Positions 1 to 12,365 of a stretch of 64,000 nucleotides of DNA are shown here, one piece after another. This stretch comes from Cytospora piceicola. Its lineage: Eukaryota > Ascomycota > Sordariomycetes > Diaporthales > Cytosporaceae. A program made the position numbers and the translations under genes. Position 1 is the stretch's first letter, and the number at the start of each line of letters is the position of its first letter. A model generated the notes under the pieces. It saw only the letters and a list, made by a program, of their open reading frames with translations. It was not told the origin of the DNA and did no database searches. The stretch is from positions 186,001 through 250,000 of the forward strand of contig JALQBC010000049.1 in assembly GCA_023375675.1 (NCBI GenBank), given 5' to 3'.

Positions 1-1102
1 AAAGGCATGGAGCAATATTGAGATCGCCGCGACGAACGCGCTGTTCTGGACACCTCAGGGCTGGGACGGCACAGATTCCATGGTCCAACGATGTCTACCA
101 TACGCGACCCACCTGCCTCGGAAGACGAGAGTCGACTTGCTGTCCCTCGAGATGGTCAAGAACGTAGTAGTCTTCCTGCAGGGTGTCCAGGCCGTCGCCG
201 CTCTGTCCAGCGACTTCGGCGAGAACGCAAGATACACGGCGCTTGATGCCGTCAGCGGCCTGTTCCTCCCTCTCGCCCTCTGTGGGTTTCTGCGGTTGTT
301 CGCTGCTCCCTGGTTGACCCACGACTACACGTTCACTATCAACACGCAATCCGCCTCCCGGCTCAACTTGCAACCCACTTCATCCGGCTCCAAGTCCACT
401 GTGCACAGGAGCGAGAGTCGCCTCTCCATTGACAGCTTGATCGAGCAACAAATACGGAGGGGTGCATACTTAGAATCCTATACTGAGGACGTATCACAGG
501 CGACATTACCTTCAACGTCAGCTATGCATATTTTGGGGAGCAGGATATTCAGGGTTATTTACATGATCCCATTTTTTGGCGCATTTGTGGTCTGCTTCAT
601 GTACCTCACGCCGCTCCTCCCCGGCGGCGTGTTTCCAAAGGGCGTATGGACCATCACATCGTGGCTGGTAGCGCTGTTCTACACCGTCATCGTCACGCCG
701 GGTATTGTGTTATACTGCTATTACTTCGCCCACGGGGAGATACACAGAACGACCATCATCCCCTGTATATCTACCACGTGGTACAAGGCCTACTCCGTCT
801 TCATCATGGCTTTCATAGTTCTGCTACTTACAGTGTCGGGTATTGAGACCAGAAAGACAGTTTGCGGGTCATACACGACACTTCCGAGCGAGTATGGTGA
901 GCCTTGTGCTAGAGGAGGGATGAAGCTATACCAGCTTAGGTCTGGGACAATGGATGCCATTTTTGGACTTGCTCAAAATTTGACGGAGACCGGCGGATTT
1001 ACTGTGTCAAGTCTGAGTGGTTACTGCCTCGGTGTGCCTGGACCTGGCAGTGAGTGGCGGGAAGGTATGCTGCTGAATACGACAGGCGGTGAATTGATAT
1101 AG
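1..1102 (+). CDS. Polytopic membrane protein, 5'-partial, function unknown
   Basis: The frame is open from base 2 through an ATG at 80 to a TAG at 1100-1102 and runs off the left edge, so the true start is outside the window. From the ATG the product has about 340 residues with four hydrophobic segments at roughly 57-80, 155-182, 190-215 and 240-257. A Ser-rich polar loop separates the first from the other three. The C-terminal part after the last segment has several Cys and NxT/S sites, as expected of an extracytoplasmic tail. I recognise no family motif. It converges on the minus-strand gene ending at 1334, with about 230 bp between the two stops. Certain: a long open frame with membrane segments. 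Unknown: function and N-terminus. Confidence 0.7.
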   Translation, partial: KAWSNIEIAATNALFWTPQGWDGTDSMVQRCLPYATHLPRKTRVDLLSLEMVKNVVVFLQGVQAVAALSSDFGENARYTALDAVSGLFLPLALCGFLRLFAAPWLTHDYTFTINTQSASRLNLQPTSSGSKSTVHRSESRLSIDSLIEQQIRRGAYLESYTEDVSQATLPSTSAMHILGSRIFRVIYMIPFFGAFVVCFMYLTPLLPGGVFPKGVWTITSWLVALFYTVIVTPGIVLYCYYFAHGEIHRTTIIPCISTTWYKAYSVFIMAFIVLLLTVSGIETRKTVCGSYTTLPSEYGEPCARGGMKLYQLRSGTMDAIFGLAQNLTETGGFTVSSLSGYCLGVPGPGSEWREGMLLNTTGGELI

Positions 1103-1333
1103 CCGTTATACTCTACATGTCCGTGGCAATTATTCCTCCTTATAATAAACAGAGTCAACATTACTTGGTCGTTCATCTTTGAAGCATGACGCAGGTGTTT
1201 CCGCACCTCACGCTAATTCGTGGGAGCAACTCTACGCAGGGCGGTATGAAGAAGTGGATGCTGCCAGTCGATTGCTGTGGGCTATCTTAGACTTTCACAT
1301 GATCATCCCCCTGCATGCTCCTGTCTTACTGTC

Positions 1334-2103
1334 TTACTGCTTCCTTGTCTCATTCTCCAAAACCTGAGCCTTGACGTGAAACATGGTCACCTTCTTCATG
1401 CCCTCGAGGCCTCTAATCAAAGGAATAGACTCCTTGAACGCATCAGTATCGCGGAACTTCATGTGCGCATCGATACTAGGCCAGCCGAGGAGCATTGAGA
1501 CCATGCTCCCCTTTTCCCCTTCCTCCCCTCCTCGAACCGGGAAATCGTCCTCCAGTCCCCAGCCCACGCTTATGGCCTGTATATCCGGGCATGCCTTGAG
1601 ACCCTTCTCAGCAAACTGCTCAAGCTTCTTGGTGTTCGCGTCCTTCACCTCCGGAGATAAGTCAGAGGGGAACCATGCTAGCATGATCTCGGTGACAGGA
1701 GACCTTAGGGCGGAAGGCGGGTAGGGTTTTGTGGCAATGTGACTTATGCCTCCGAAGACGCCATGGTCGAAAACCTTGTCGAAATCCTGGACAATGTCCT
1801 CGCCAAAGCTGGATTCGTGTGATCAGCCCCTTGGCCCAACAATGATGGGAGGAAAAATCGCTGGTGTTTCGATACTTACTCTCTGGCGAACTTCTGGTGC
1901 TCCTCCACTGAGGTAAAGTCAAAGAATGACCAAAGGTTGGAGGGGTTCTCAATCTCCAGTCCCCAGTAGATACGGAAAGGACCAGTGGGTTGGCTGGTGA
2001 TTCTCTTCCAGGCTGTCACCAGGGTTTTGCCGCCCGGGGTGCTCTCGTCTATGACATCGACGCCCGGCTTTGTGACCATACAACCGATTTCTGTGACCGT
2101 CAT
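1334..2103 (-). CDS. Dimeric alpha/beta-barrel (ABM-like) hypothetical protein, 2 exons
   Basis: Two exons, complement(1334..1808, 1880..2103), with a 71-bp intron (donor GTAAGT after 1880, acceptor CCAG). The join restores one frame: ...KFAR|DFGEDIVQ.... The start was chosen at the ATG at 2103 (MTVTEIGCMVTKPG), because this is where fungal dimeric alpha/beta-barrel proteins normally begin. The open frame extends further upstream only through a non-ATG start preceded by TTACAG, so an extra 5' exon is possible. The product has about 232 residues and two related halves, each with a WGLE motif (WGLEIENP and WGLEDDFP), as in duplicated ferredoxin-like ABM folds. Members act as small monooxygenases or as proteins of unknown role, so no substrate is assigned. 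It is divergent from Rad4. Confidence 0.7.
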
Positions 2104-2937
2104 TTCGAAAGGAGTAATACGAGAGATCTGTAACAATCAAAGTATGTGAGATCCAGGTGAGTGCTACTCAGAGTCAGTGACTTGTGATGCCGCTTCACCA
2201 AGTCTCAAGCTGATGCCTCCTGGATATATCAAGTTCCTGATATTTTGCTGCCTTGTCTCGGGAAACAAAGGTCCGAAGTAGTCGTAAGCTGATTGAGATG
2301 GCACAAAATTGAGATCAGGCAAATTCAAACAACTCCAGGCAACCCTTGGCAATATACGGTATCAACCAGTGTTCGAAGAGTCCACGGATCCGACGGATGG
2401 GGCGTACTGCCTGAGTGGTCTGGCATATATATGTTATTTAGAGGCTTTAAGCGTCCTGGGTATAGAGGGGAAGAGTTGGGGGAGAGTAAGTAAATAAGTA
2501 ACTGACTAACTAGGTATGTAGGTAGGATGAAATTTCTTGTCGTCGACCAAATTCTTAGTACGTGGACGTTTTATGGGCGAAAGATACTAATAGAGCAACC
2601 ATAAAATAAGATTGAGCGTATATAAAGGAAAGACGTGATGCTTCAGACGTCGACGTCAACAGTGAAGAAGGGGCAATTACCGGGGTGCAAAGTGTGTTAG
2701 TCAGCACTTACACGTGCTTATGCGAGCCTCAATACACCGCGCGCATTTGCGATGCCAGCCATCCTTTCTTCCACCCTCCAGTAATTTGAACACCGAATCC
2801 GGAATCTAGTAGCAATCGAAGCAACTCAGAGTGGAGTAACTTCGTCCTGTTTTCCCTACACCCATGTCTAGCTCTGTCTTGTGGATTTCCATCGACCTTT
2901 GTCACCCTTCCCTGCCAAGGCAACCCACGACGCAGCT
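2104..2937. other. Divergent intergenic region
   Basis: Shared upstream region of the barrel protein (minus) and Rad4 (plus). It holds a TATATAAAG box near 2618 and a TAGGTAGG-type motif near 2515. No convincing gene was seen; short open frames here lack family features. Confidence 0.6.
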
Positions 2938-5900
2938 ATGGCAGGACGGAGACGAGTAACTGGTCCTGGAACGGGCGTAGCTCGCAGATCCGAGGCAGCA
3001 CAAAGAAGGGAACCCTCATCGCCTCGGCGGACTCGATCATCAGCGAGACAAGCTGAAGTCCCTGTCTACACCCAACTATTACGCGAATCCAGTGCGCTTC
3101 GCAACCGTATGACGTCAGACGAGCCCGAGCGTCCCTTGAAGAGACGACGCACCGGACGACGACTACCTGAAACCGCACCCGAGGTGCATACAGCTGCCGA
3201 GCCCCCAAGAGATGGAGAAGCAGAATTGACATCCGACGAGGACGACGAGGATGTCGAGTTCGAGGACGTGGAGATACCCAAACCGACCCTCCAGACGACA
3301 TACCGAGACTCGAGCGACGAAGAGTCAGAAGAGGACGTACAATTCGAGGATGTGGACCTTGGTGCCATCTCCCTGAATGAGGGCCAGGCGGAGGAAAAGA
3401 GCGACACACTCGAGCTCAACCTGACAGCAGCCAAGGAGGCTCTCGCGCCGTCGAGGCGCATTGCAGACCGGAGAAAGCCCATCAGCAAGGAAGAGAAGGA
3501 ATGCCGGTTCGATATACACAGGACACATCTACTATGCTTGCTGGCACACGCGGAAAAGAGGAACCACTGGTGCAATGACCCTGTCGTGCAGGCAAACCTG
3601 CGGCCCCTGCTGACGGCGAAAATTGTGCAGTGGCTGAATCCAGGGTCTCACTTGACGCAATTTGGCCAGACTGAGTCCCTCAAAAAGGGCTTGGAGATGC
3701 TTATGGACAGGTTCCAGCAGCGGTTTACCATCACGGAAAGAGGACTAAGGAGGTCGTTGTGGGCCGAGGACGTGAAGCAACTGGAGGATGTATGTAGACC
3801 CCTGACCAATCAATATAACCATTTCAATGCTGATGAAGTCCACAGTACGAACTTCCTGATGACATAGACTCCTGCCTAGAGAAGGCTGACTTCCGCAAAG
3901 CTGCCAGGAACCTAAGCGGTTCCCGAGATGTTGGCGCACAGCTATTTTGTGCTGCCTTGAGAGCTACCGGCGTAGAGTCGCGGCTTGTTTTCTCACTGCA
4001 GCCCTTGGGCTTTGTCCCTGGCGGCCCTACAATGCTGAAACGCCGTGAAGCCAAGGTTCCACCTAGACCAGCCCCCGTCCGGGTAGAGGCTGTACAGGCA
4101 TCTACCTCTCTATCAACCCCCGTACCGTCTCCTCGCTCTCGTCTTGGCCATCCAAACGCTGCAGCCTACCACCTCCCGGACCTAACTACAGTTTCATCCT
4201 CTAGCAACAGTCGAACACCTCCCAGGCAGCCGCAACAACCAGAATCCGAGTATCCCGTATACTGGGTCGAAGTCCTTGATGCAGCACATCAAAAATGGCA
4301 ACCTGTTGACCCTTTCGTACCCCGAACCCTCTTCCGCGCCAACAAAATCGAGCCTCCCGCCTCCGACCGCGGAAACTGCCTATCCTACGTCGTATGCTTC
4401 GAGGAAGGTGGCGCGGCAAAAGATGTGACCCGTCGTTACGCAAAAGCCTTCAACGCCAAAACGCGACGGATGCGAGTTGACGGACCTATGGTGCCGGAGG
4501 AAGGGAGGAAGTGGTGGCGCCGAGCATTGAAGAGATACAGAACACCCGGGCTTATCACCGATCTGGACCAGATCGAGAACAACGAGTTGAACGGTCTAGA
4601 GGCAAGGGAGCCTTTGCCAAGAAACGTGTTTGACTTCAAGAACCATCCAATCTATGCGCTGCAACGACACATCCGGCGACACGAGGTCCTTGTCCCGGGA
4701 GCCTCGATTGTCGGCACGGTGGGCGCAGGGAGCAAGGGGCCACTGGAGAAGATCTACCGAAGAAAGGACGTCAAGGTCGCGCGATCGGCAGATAAATGGT
4801 ACCGGATGGGCAGGGAGATCAAGTCCGGCGAGGAGCCGGTAAAGGTACTCCCCAGGAGGAAGAAGCCACAGAGAAGAGGACGGATCGCATTTGACGAGGA
4901 AGAAGAGAGCAGTGACGACGACCCCGTCCTCGGGCCCACCCCAGCCAAGGGCGTGCCGATCTACACCTTCGACCAGACCCAGCTCTACGTCCCGCCGCCC
5001 GTGGTCGCTGGCCGCATACCCAAGAACAAGTTCGGCAACCTCGACACGTACGTCCCCAGCATGGTCCCCGCGGGCGGCGCTCACGTCGTCCACCCGCGCG
5101 CGGGCCACGCCGCGCACGTGCTTGGGGTCGACTACGCCCCTGCCCTGACGGGGTTCGACTGGAAGGGCCGGAAGGGCACGGCCGTGTACAGCGGCGTGGT
5201 GGTCCCCGCCGAGGCGGAGGAGGGCGTGAGGGCCGTGATCGGGGGCTTTGAGGATCTGGAGCAGATGCTGGAGGAGGAGAGGAGGGGTCTGAGGGCGCTG
5301 GCTACGTGGAAGAAGTTGTTGCGGGGTCTGAGGATCCGGAAGAGCGTCTTTGCTGGCGAGGACATGTTTGGTGACAGCATGCCTCTGGAGGACATTCCTG
5401 TCGATGCAGACGAGGAGATGGAGGACGCGGAGTTTGGTGGGGATGGTGGTGGGTTTGAAGCCGATTACGACCAAGCTGGCGGGTTTGAGCCTGGTGGGTT
5501 TGAACCTGGCGGGTTTGAACCAGGTGGATTCGAGCCTGGCGGGTTTGAAGACGCCATCGATAGCAAGAGCAAGGGTAAGGAGCCGGAAACTCGCGGTTCT
5601 GGCCATCATGATGCATATGAGCCGGAGTTTGCCGGTAGTGCTCGGCGACTGCGCTTGAGAAGGAGTCGGTTATTGGAAAGTGATGAGGACAATGAGGATG
5701 AGCAGTCTAGTCCGAAGACTCCGGTGGTTGCGGGCCAGCTTGAAGAGCTCAAAACTCATCATGACGGGCCTATACTAGAGCCCCATGATTTCGAGGCCGG
5801 CCACGATAAAGAGGACCAACACCAGCCACTGGACAGAACCTCGGTAGCAGTTACTAATCCTGCGAACGATGAAGTTCGATCAGGTGCTCAGCCAGATGGG

Positions 5901-6137
5901 TTTCAACCCGTCACCGAGCCAGCGGTCTCAGATGAGCAACTCGACCAGCCCGAAATGGCTTTGTCGGACGCCGATGGCGAGGGTCCCGGACTTCAAGATG
6001 CAGCAGACGGCCTTGAACATGGTGTCGAGACTCAGCAAGCTGCTATTAGAGCCGGTAGTGACGCCGAACTAGAGGACGCCGACAGCGATATCACTGAAGA
6101 GCTTTACATGGATGAAGACGGATCTTTGATCGATTGA
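2938..6137 (+). CDS. rad4: Rad4/XPC nucleotide excision repair damage-recognition protein
   Basis: Two exons, join(2938..3789, 3846..6137), give about 1047 residues. The 56-bp intron (GTATGT...CACAG) joins LEDV-side sequence to YELPDDIDSCLEKADFR in frame. The start is the ATG at 2938; the longer frame upstream has no ATG. The N-terminus is basic with acidic DEDDED blocks. The transglutaminase-like core spans roughly residues 190-480 and includes the typical GSRDVGAQLFCAALRA and YPVYWVEV segments. Rad4 beta-hairpin domains follow: BHD1 near 535-570 (FKNHPIYALQRH), BHD2 near 585-625 and BHD3 near 655-700 (PKNKFGNLDTYVP). In known family members this protein binds helix-distorting DNA lesions with Rad23 in the nucleus and recruits TFIIH. 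The long acidic C-terminal tail carries a GGFEP repeat and is poorly conserved in type. Confidence 0.95.
5478..5549 (+). repeat. 15-bp coding tandem repeat (GGFEP) in Rad4 tail
   Basis: Four full GGFEP pentapeptide units plus a final GGFE, encoded by near-identical 15-bp units differing mostly at third positions. It lies downstream of BHD3 in the disordered acidic tail. Confidence 0.9.
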
Positions 6138-6383
6138 TATATGGCTATTTCCAAGTACGACTTACATTTATACCTTAGCAATGAGAGCACATGAGTCACA
6201 TGTACATATTTTGATACCCGAATCAACCATTTTCCTCGCCTTTTTGATCCCGTCGTCGCCACTAGTGCTCAAACCATGGCGACCTTCTGAAGGGTATATT
6301 GGAGTCGAGTTTCGCCTTCAATCATAGTTACACAGAGAACAGCAGAAAACCCCGTGCCTGTCAACGAGTCTGGCTTAGGCCGC

Positions 6384-7884
6384 TTACAACATTCCCACCC
6401 TCTCCCCCAACCAACGCATGGCAATATCCTCTCCTTGATCACCCAACCCACTCTCCCCAATCCGTCCAGCCGCATCCCGCATCACATCCCCAACGTCTTC
6501 CACCCCGACCCTCCGCACGGCCTCCCCCTCCCAGTCCCGGACGTCCGTGTCCCACTTCATCCTCTCCCTCAGCTCCTCCCTGTTGATGCTCTTCCTCATC
6601 AGGTTCGCCAGGCCCAGGGCGTGCGCCTCGAAGCTGTTCTCGGCGTTCTTCAGCCTCCTCAGCCGGGCGAGCCCGAGCTTCTTCCCCGCCGCGTCCGGCG
6701 GGGAGGCGGCGGAGGGGGTGTGCAGGAGCAACGTGTCGGGGATCTTGAGGGACGACGTGCGGGGCGGGAAGGTGAAGTAGCCCTTCCGCGGCGGCGGGGG
6801 CCACTTGCTGAACGCCGTGAGGTCGGGGTCGCCGCCCGCGCCCGCCGCGCCGCCCGCGGGCTCGCCCTCGTCGTACGGCGTGGGCGGCGGCGGGTCCTCC
6901 GGGTCCGAGTAGACGTAGGGCAGATCGGAGGGGTCGGCGCCGCCGAGGTCCCGGTAGGAGCGCGGCCTGTCGAACCCCGTGGGGACGAGCATGCCGGCCG
7001 TGTGGAAGAAGAGGACCGGGCTGGCGAAGGGGTCGAACAGGTTGGACGGGTGCCTGAAGAGCGTGGGCGCGAGGGCCTTGAGGGGGGCGACGTCCTGGTC
7101 TCTGGGGGCCCCGTCCGTAGCGTCCGCGCCGGAGGAATCCGCCGCGCCGTCGAGGGCGACCTTGTTGGTGGGGTGGCCGGGCAGCATCCTCGACCAGTTG
7201 TAGATGCCGTTGAAGGCCATGAGCCCGCGGACGGCCATGGGCTGGTGGGTGTGGGACTCGGTCAGGGCGAGGGATGAGGCGAGGCTGGCTCCTAGGTAGG
7301 ACCCGTAGACGTAGACGGCGCGGCGCCTTAGTTCCGGCGGGGACAGCTCCCTGACGAGCCATTCGTAGCCGAACATGGTGTCGTGGAAGGGCGTTGGCCA
7401 GTGGAGAGGTGTTGGTACGTAACGGGATATGTCCTCGGATGGGTCGTGTGGCAGTGCGCCGGCTCCCCCCTGGTTTGGGGACGAGTTCAGATCTCCTTTT
7501 CGGTCCGTCCAGCGGTAATGGATGGTGGCCGTTGGGAAGTGGTGCAGGAACCTGGGTAGGTAGCTGGCTACGTCCTCGACATTGCGCGTTGGGAAAGCGG
7601 GCAAGTTGATGATGAGGGGAGCCAAGGATGACTGTTCCGTGACATTGTGAAGACTGTGAGACAAAAGTCAGAGGAGGAGGTTTCGCAGGACACAAACACA
7701 GAGTTAGAGAATGAGAGACAGACCTGACGGTGATATAGCCAGCTGATGCACATTGCACCCGAACATGTTCTGTGTGATGACTTTTGGACCTGGCTATACT
7801 ACTACTGAGACATCTCGTCTTCGATAACCTGGGTGCTCTTAGCGACTTGACTAGAACCCGCCGTGGCAGTAGCCATATTTGCAT
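6384..7884 (-). CDS. Alpha/beta-hydrolase-like protein, possible mitochondrial targeting
   Basis: Two exons, complement(6384..7653, 7724..7884), with a 70-bp intron (CAG|GTCTGT...CTCACAG) that joins ...AGYITV to SLHNVTEQ in frame; 476 residues. The N-terminus is rich in Arg/Lys/Ser with no acidic residues in the first 30 (MQIWLLPRRVLVKSLR), which resembles a mitochondrial presequence. The body reads as an alpha/beta-hydrolase fold: LIINLPAF strand, HYRW, then YVYGSYLGASLASSLALTE at the nucleophile elbow. The elbow reads GSYLG rather than G-x-S-x-G, so the usual catalytic Ser is displaced. I see no clear catalytic Asp/His pair. A non-catalytic or divergent hydrolase is likely. There is a Pro/Gly-rich insert near residues 300-330. 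The coding GC is very high, which gives long false frames on both strands. Confidence 0.75.
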
Positions 7885-8808
7885 GGTCCAAGATGGTTGA
7901 TTGGTTGATTGGTAAATATTTTAAGCTTCCGAGTGTCACCGCACAGCCATCGCGTTGTTCATCTCACGTGGTGAGAGGTGAGATGAGGTGAGTCCAAGTA
8001 CAGACAGCTAAGAACGTCTTGCCCGCGGTGAGGATGGAGGCGATGTCGAACTACCGTACTCAAGCAAGACAAGGCTTTTGGAGGCTTGGACCGGGTTCTG
8101 ATGAGACGTCCAATGTGTGGGATCCACTTCAGCAGGAACACAAGATACCTACTGTGTACTTAAGTAGGTATGTGGTGTGGTAGTTTACACGCTGGTTGAC
8201 AGAGCAAAAAAACATCACCTTTTAGGAGTTTCCACCAAAACGGGCTGACAGGGATGGCACGGGCTTTGCACGGACGAACGTTTCAAAGTACCGATGTACA
8301 CTGCATACACTACACACTATGGCAGTTCTCACTCACAGTCTGCTGTCTGGCTGGTCTGGATCGGTCGGTTCTCGCGCCAAGATTATATAGCAGGGGACCC
8401 TTGTTTCCCCGGTTTCTTGGCTTGCCGACGTCATTCCTCAGAGACAAACGATCAACACTGACGCCCAGAGTCTTCCGATCAAGACCAAGGAAACCACCCC
8501 TTTTTGGCTCTTCAAGATGGCCTTCAATAAGGTATACCAATCCAACTTGGGTTTTAGATCAAAGTACTTGCAGCACAGGCATCCTGGCTAGCTCTAGGTT
8601 ATACAAAAGTCTATTAATCAATCACACTTTGGACACATTTCATCCACCTCACCTCTCCATGTCCCCTTTGCAATCTCCCGTTCTAGAAATTCTTACTCGG
8701 AACCTTCAAGAGAGCTGCGTTATGTTGTCTGCTAATCTCTCGCCCACATCCACACCCGCTCTCTAACGAACCCAGCGCCAGGCTCGCTCAGCCAGATCCG
8801 CAGTCGAG
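7885..8808. other. Divergent intergenic region with candidate promoter elements
   Basis: Lies between the hydrolase-like gene (minus) and the K+ channel gene (plus). It contains a TATATAG box near 8385, a CACGTG-like motif near 7973 and a TACTTAAGTAGGTA palindrome near 8155. A 170-codon open frame at 8254-8766 has no ATG-anchored protein character and is treated as leader DNA. Confidence 0.5.
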
Positions 8809-11352
8809 ATGATGGCCGACAGTGGTGACCGCGTCGAAGACCACGTAGAGGCCTTTGACGACCAAGAATCCCATCTTCCTGAAGAGAAGGGACAGGGAGA
8901 TCATCCGGATCAGAGCCACGGCCAGGGCCAGGATGAGGATCAGCATAAGGGCAAGTCCTCGGGGGGAGATCCCATCCAGAACGATGAGGCCCACCTAGAC
9001 CCCAGTCGCTGGTGGTTCGCCAGTTCAGCCTTTCCCATGATCGCAGGTACTCTCGGCCCAGTTGCCAGCGCCTTCAGTATCTGTGCCCTGGTGAGACCCT
9101 GGAGGCAACAGTTCCCACCAGGGTCAGATCTTGATAAAGCTTCTTTCATAGCAGACCCCATCTGGTGTGTGTTCTCGTATCATATTGCCCCGGCTTCATG
9201 AGCACGTACTAATACCACTCGCCGTAGGCTAACGGTCATCAACGCCATCCAACTGGCTGTGGCGGTTGTCGCTAACCTGGTCCTGCTCATGAACATGGCT
9301 AGGAAGATAAGGTTCTCTGTCGCACAGCCAGTTACCATAGTAGCCTGGTAAGCATAGATCCACCTCATCCCTCACTCTGCCACTCAATGATTTCCTTGCC
9401 CAGGTGGAGACTTACCCTCATTTCCCAGGTACTTCTCCTCGATTTGCCTTGTAGCACTTAGCGCCACTGCCGCCGGACCACTCCATGAGGAGCCAGAATC
9501 CCTATATATCTGGTCACAAGCCTTCTACTATGGCATCTACGCCGCCTGTCTCTACTTTCTCTGCTCCTCCCTCATGGTCGTCACCTTCAGGGGCGCCTTG
9601 AAAGGTCATTATCCCAGGGACTTCCAATTGACCACGAGCCAGCGCACACTGATGCTCCAGACCATCATGTTCATTATATACCTGCTTGTTGGTGCCTTGG
9701 TCTTCTCGAAAATAGAAGAATGGAATTATCTGGATGCAGTCTACTGGGCAGATGTCACCCTCTTCACCGTCGGGTTCGGCGATTTTGCCGCCTCTACACC
9801 CCTTGGTCGAGCCTTACTGTTCCCATACGCACTCATTGGTGTTATCAGTCTCGGTCTTGTGGTGGGATCCATTCGAAGCCTGGCCTTGGAACGTGGCCGG
9901 CGCCAACTTGGCGCGAGGATGGAGGAGAAGGAGCGCAGGCGGACCCTGAAACGAAAGGTCCGCAGCGGGTACGACGACATCCTTATTCCCGTGAGAGACG
10001 GTGATGAGAGTTGCGAGGAGTCAGCCGGCCGGAGTAATACTGGCCAGACCGAGTATGAGCGCCGCGAGAGAGAGTTCGAACTTATGAGGAAGATCCAGAT
10101 TCGAGCGGAGCACCGGAGACGCTGGATGGCCATGTGCATATCCACGACGGCATGGCTCGGGCTGTGGCTGGTGGGCGCCGCCATATTCCAACAGTGCGAG
10201 GTAAAGTATCAGGGGTGGACGTACTTCGACGGCTTTTACTTTGCCTTTGTCAGCTTGACCACCATGGGATATGGAGATGTGACTCCAATATCTCCAGCTG
10301 GGAAATCCTTCTTCGTCTTCTGGTCACTGCTTGCGCTGCCTACCACGACGGTTCTGATCTCAAATGCTGGCGACACAGTGGTCAAGTCCGTCCGAGACAT
10401 CACTGATAAGCTGGGAACGGTCACCATCCTGCCAGATGAAGGAGGAATCACGAAGGGCTTGAAGGAGATCGCAAGGTCCCTATCCATGGGCCAACTATTT
10501 GGCGACGGCAGCGAAGTAAAGGGAAGTCCACCTGGTGGGCTAGGGTTTGCAGAGGAACACAATGGCTCTGATAGTGAAGATGAAAAAAAGGGACTTGCTA
10601 GGCGAGCACGGAAGAAGCTCACTGCGAAGTTGGACAAGGAGATTCGTGATACAACCGGCAAATCACGATCGGAGCAGGCGGGTGGTAGGGGGTCCGGCAA
10701 GGCTGTCACGAAGGAAGTTCCGTCTAACAACCAGACTGCTCCATCCTCAACCAACACCCACCGGCCGGCGTCAAGTTCTACAACGATCAACACCCGCATC
10801 AGCTTCAAAGATCCGCCAGGGCGGCCGTCCTCATCCGCAAAGCACAAGTCCACCATGAACAGCAACGATAAGAACCCCGGCAGCCGGAGTCAAACCGATC
10901 TCGAATCGCAAACCGTCAGATTCAGCCGCGCAGTCTCGATCCCTCGCTCGCCTTCTGAGATGCCTCGCGACGTGCCCACCGATATACATGATTACCACCT
11001 CATACTCATCGATGAGATCAGCCGGGTCACGCAGCACATGAAAACACAGCCACCCCGTAAATACAGCTTTGCCGAGTGGGCCTGGTACTTGAAGTTGATC
11101 GGCGAGGACGAGCGCAGCGCGCAGAGGCATCAGAAGGCAGTGGCGCATGATAGGAAGAAGCCCGCCGAGGGCGGCGGGGGTGGTGAGGAGACACCCATGA
11201 AGGAGGACCAGGAGAAGCTGCAGTGGAGCTGGGTCGGGAGTAGAAGCCCCCTAATGGGCAGCCAGGAAGAGGCGGAGTGGATCCTGGAGAAGCTGGAGCA
11301 GAAGCTGTCGAGCGAGTTGAGGCGTGTCAGGGACGAGGTGAGGAAAACATGA
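8809..11352 (+). CDS. TOK1: TOK1-type outward-rectifier two-pore potassium channel
   Basis: Three exons, join(8809..9164, 9228..9347, 9429..11352), give about 799 residues. Introns of 63 bp (branch TACTAAT) and 81 bp both split a Trp codon (TG|G), joining PIW-LTVINA and VAW-YFSSICL. The architecture fits the fungal TOK family: an acidic N-tail, four membrane segments from about residue 70 onward, pore 1 with filter TVGFGDF near 272, a charged cytosolic linker, then pore 2 with TTMGYGDVTP near 436, and a long Ser/Lys-rich C-tail. TOK channels carry outward K+ current at the plasma membrane and control membrane potential. The second intron has two AG candidates; the downstream one (9428) keeps the frame. 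Start: first ATG (MMADSGD). Confidence 0.95.
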
Positions 11353-12365
11353 GGTTGAAACTTGCTGAAGGGGGAAGTGTCCGGGGATCACCATAACTTG
11401 AGTTTTCAAAGCTTGCTAGGTTTCGGACCCTTGGTCACTGTCCTAAGCAGGTCGAGGGTCAAATGAGGTATCGGAGTGCACGTGGGAGTCGTACGTAATA
11501 ACGTGGGAGGTAAGTGTGTGTGGTTACGCATGGCGCAGAATGGCGTTTGTCTTGTATACCCCTGGAAAACAGAAGGCGCATGAGTTACTTTGCATTGTTT
11601 GGGAAGGCTTTAATGATAATCAGCACACAATAATCAGGATCAAATTCATCTTAGGTCCGACGCCACGTTCCCACAGCGTCGCACACACGGATAACCGTCT
11701 CCTATCAAGAGACCGTCGGTTCTTAAAGGGTGCTTTTGTCCACAAGAGGTCTTTGTACCTTGTACACATGATGAGACTCGGCACCGAGCTGCTTCGAAAA
11801 GTCACAAATAACCATTGACAGCCATGGGTGCCTCGCAGAGACAGACCCGGATGGTGGCCGGACCATAAGCAGGCCGCCCCCCCCCCCCTGAATACTGGAG
11901 CATCTATCTATCATACCGCGACTTGATGCGATGCAGGACGCGCCATGGCGCAGGCGCAAATAACAACTACAAGGCATCAACCTGGTATTTTATTTTCCCG
12001 GCCTGATTCCCGACCTCTCGAGGCCGCGGTAAATTGTCGCATGCGGAAATACTGTCAGGCACGTGGCTGAACTTGAGGGCCGGCGGTGGCCGGCTGCAAC
12101 GGTCTGCAGCCTGCGCTCGCAAAAGTGCGGGGAGACTTCATGTTTGAAGATGCGATGCGTGGGCAGCGGGACGCTGAGCCTCCATTCATTTATCTTTATG
12201 GGTTTGCCACTTCTCGGCGTCGCCGTGGCGGGTCGCAATTGCAAACGGCAATTTGTGTTTGCACTATCCCTCTTTCAACGTTGCAGCCCTATGAGCGGAC
12301 CAGTTTCAGCACCTCTTCAACGAGGGCTTGCTGCCCTTGGGGGCCATAAATATCTATCGTTTGCC
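11353..12365. other. Intergenic, includes a 12-C homopolymer
   Basis: Sequence between the K+ channel and the Cys-rich membrane protein. A run of 12 C lies at 11877-11888. Short open frames show no recognisable protein. The 3' half is probably the promoter and leader of the next gene. Confidence 0.5.

Noticed and set aside
6439..7690. Second long minus-strand frame over the hydrolase-like gene
   Set aside because: Its downstream part is Arg/Pro-rich shadow translation; only the first exon (7724-7884) belongs to the gene.
8254..8766. 170-codon plus-strand open frame upstream of the K+ channel
   Set aside because: No family features and low-complexity composition; overlaps the likely promoter and leader of the channel gene.
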